Positions 13,476 to 14,357 of a stretch of 14,357 nt of DNA are shown one piece after another (within the stretch, counting starts at the first letter, position 1; every line of letters begins with the position of its first letter). Made by a program: the position numbers and the translations under genes. Location: NCBI GenBank assembly GCA_024643945.1, contig JAHELX010000085.1, positions 1 to 14,357 of the forward strand. The letters are read 5' to 3'. The notes below the pieces were generated by a model. That model saw nothing but the letters and a program-made list of their open reading frames with translations, was not told the origin of the DNA and made no database searches. This DNA is from Anaerolineales bacterium. Its GTDB lineage: Bacteria > Chloroflexota > Anaerolineae > 4572-78 > NAK82.

Positions 13476-14357
13476 CTACTGGTTTTGCGCCAGGTTCACC
13501 GTTCCCAGCGCGATGCTAGATCCTTGGCCATCATAGCGCGCAAGAGGTTGCACTGTAGCCGGGTCGTACATTTCGACGTTGAGCCAGTATTGGCGGGGAG
13601 GCAGGTCGGCGGGCAGCCAGAGCCGCATCGGGTGGCGAATGGGTTTTCCCGGCGGCCAGGCCGAGGTGAAAAGCAGGCTGCCCACTGGCCATTCATCTTG
13701 TTGGGCCGCCAGTCGTTCCTTGTCTTCTGCCCCCTGGCTTTGGGTACCCCACAGCTTGAGCGAGACGACGTAGTTAGTCGTAAGGGGGGCATCGGCCCGC
13801 CACCAGAGGACCACGTCCAACGCTTCCCCGGCCCGTGCCCCAGTTGGCGTGGCCGGTTTCACCTGCCAGCCCAGCAGGGTAATGCCGCCTTCCAGTGCCA
13901 CCTCCATGTCTTGGGGTGGGGGCGGCTGCGTAGTTGACATAAATCCTTGAACGCGCATAAACGCTTCGCCCTCGAAAAGTTGATCTTCAATGGGTGTCGT
14001 GTTTGCCGCCAACCATTCGCGGATGAAGCCGTCCGGGTCGGTCACAGTATCATAGATGCGCAGCATCCAGATGCGGGGGAACGTCTGGGTCAGGCGGGTC
14101 AGGGCGGCGGCGGTTTCGGCCTGGGTGGCGGCGTAAAAATCGGACTCGGGGTTCCCCCAGCCGAGATCCACGTCGTCGCCGATGCTCCCGGTCAGCAGCA
14201 GCAGTGGCCGGTCAGACGTGGTGGAACCCGGGTTTTCGGCAGGCCGGTACTCGCTGAGGCGCACCCGGCCGGCGATGGGGCCGTTATAATAGTACAAAAA
14301 GCCGGTGTAGGCGTATCCGGCATTGATCAAAACCGCGTCCCCCGGACGCCACCGCTC
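13476..14357 (-). CDS. GT39-like membrane protein, C-terminal soluble part (5' end outside window)
   Basis: The frame is open to the right edge, so only the last 293 residues are seen. The visible part begins ERWRPGDAVLINAGYAYTGFLYYYNGP, the kind of segment found after the membrane region in PMT/ArnT-like (GT39-type) proteins of Chloroflexota, where it forms an extracytoplasmic domain. Later strands (GITLLGWQVKPATP, LDVVLWWRADAPLTTNYVVSLKLWG, YWLNVEMYDPAT) form a beta-sandwich-like end common to these proteins. Such enzymes are expected to transfer sugars from polyprenyl phosphate, but the catalytic membrane part lies outside, so activity cannot be judged. It ends with TAG at 13476, 71 nt before the next gene, which has its own promoter. 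A TTG at 14330 is internal, not the start. Confidence 0.72.
   Translation of the reverse strand, partial: ERWRPGDAVLINAGYAYTGFLYYYNGPIAGRVRLSEYRPAENPGSTTSDRPLLLLTGSIGDDVDLGWGNPESDFYAATQAETAAALTRLTQTFPRIWMLRIYDTVTDPDGFIREWLAANTTPIEDQLFEGEAFMRVQGFMSTTQPPPPQDMEVALEGGITLLGWQVKPATPTGARAGEALDVVLWWRADAPLTTNYVVSLKLWGTQSQGAEDKERLAAQQDEWPVGSLLFTSAWPPGKPIRHPMRLWLPADLPPRQYWLNVEMYDPATVQPLARYDGQGSSIALGTVNLAQNQ

Overview
The window is bacterial and gene-dense, with both strands used in blocks. It looks like a Chloroflexota (Anaerolineae/Caldilineae-like) chromosome. This is inferred from the mix of gene families, such as a GT39-like membrane protein with a long soluble C-terminus, an M50 protease fused to TPRs and a DsbA-like/VKOR fusion. 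No rRNA or other strict taxonomic marker is present. Both edges cut genes: a 4Fe-4S protein at the left and a GT39-like protein at the right.

Left block, plus strand (1-4013): the tail of an iron-sulfur protein with an Arg-rich end, a SAM-dependent methyltransferase (MT1), then a tight three-gene operon. That operon encodes an exported thioredoxin-like domain fused to a VKOR membrane domain, a radical SAM/SPASM-like enzyme 1 nt later, and a small DUF59/MIP18 protein. This cassette is the best candidate for an uncharacterised system. It joins extracytoplasmic thiol oxidation to a cytoplasmic Fe-S radical enzyme and a probable Fe-S assembly helper. No precursor peptide was found.

Middle block, minus strand (3992-6658, with a broken gene to about 7060): methyltransferase MT3, a class C beta-lactamase-like serine hydrolase and methyltransferase MT2 are probably co-transcribed. 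MT2 overlaps the DUF59 gene tail-to-tail by 22 bp. Upstream of MT3 lies the remnant of an isoprenylcysteine carboxyl methyltransferase (ICMT)-like gene, in a 660-bp stretch with no intact gene. A DJ-1/PfpI gene (7324-7905, minus) follows, with a clear promoter and a strong hairpin terminator. After a 400-bp AT-rich intergenic region carrying repeated CAAAGT motifs comes a stand-alone response-regulator receiver (8312-8725, plus).

Right block, minus strand (8778-14357): read in transcription order, the partial GT39-like gene, then a near-consensus sigma70 promoter (13445-13473), a 163-aa unknown protein, an M50 protease-TPR protein, a Nudix hydrolase, a flavin reductase-like protein and a HEAT-repeat protein. 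Spacings are 11, 12, 52 and 349 nt. The 349-nt gap is two nested non-autonomous mobile-like elements. A 212-bp inner element has 25-bp perfect terminal inverted repeats, an 8-bp target duplication and a large internal hairpin. It sits inside an older palindromic element of about 113 bp. A solo end of the older element lies at the 3' end of the HEAT gene. In both places the element end overlaps the stop codon of the adjoining gene.
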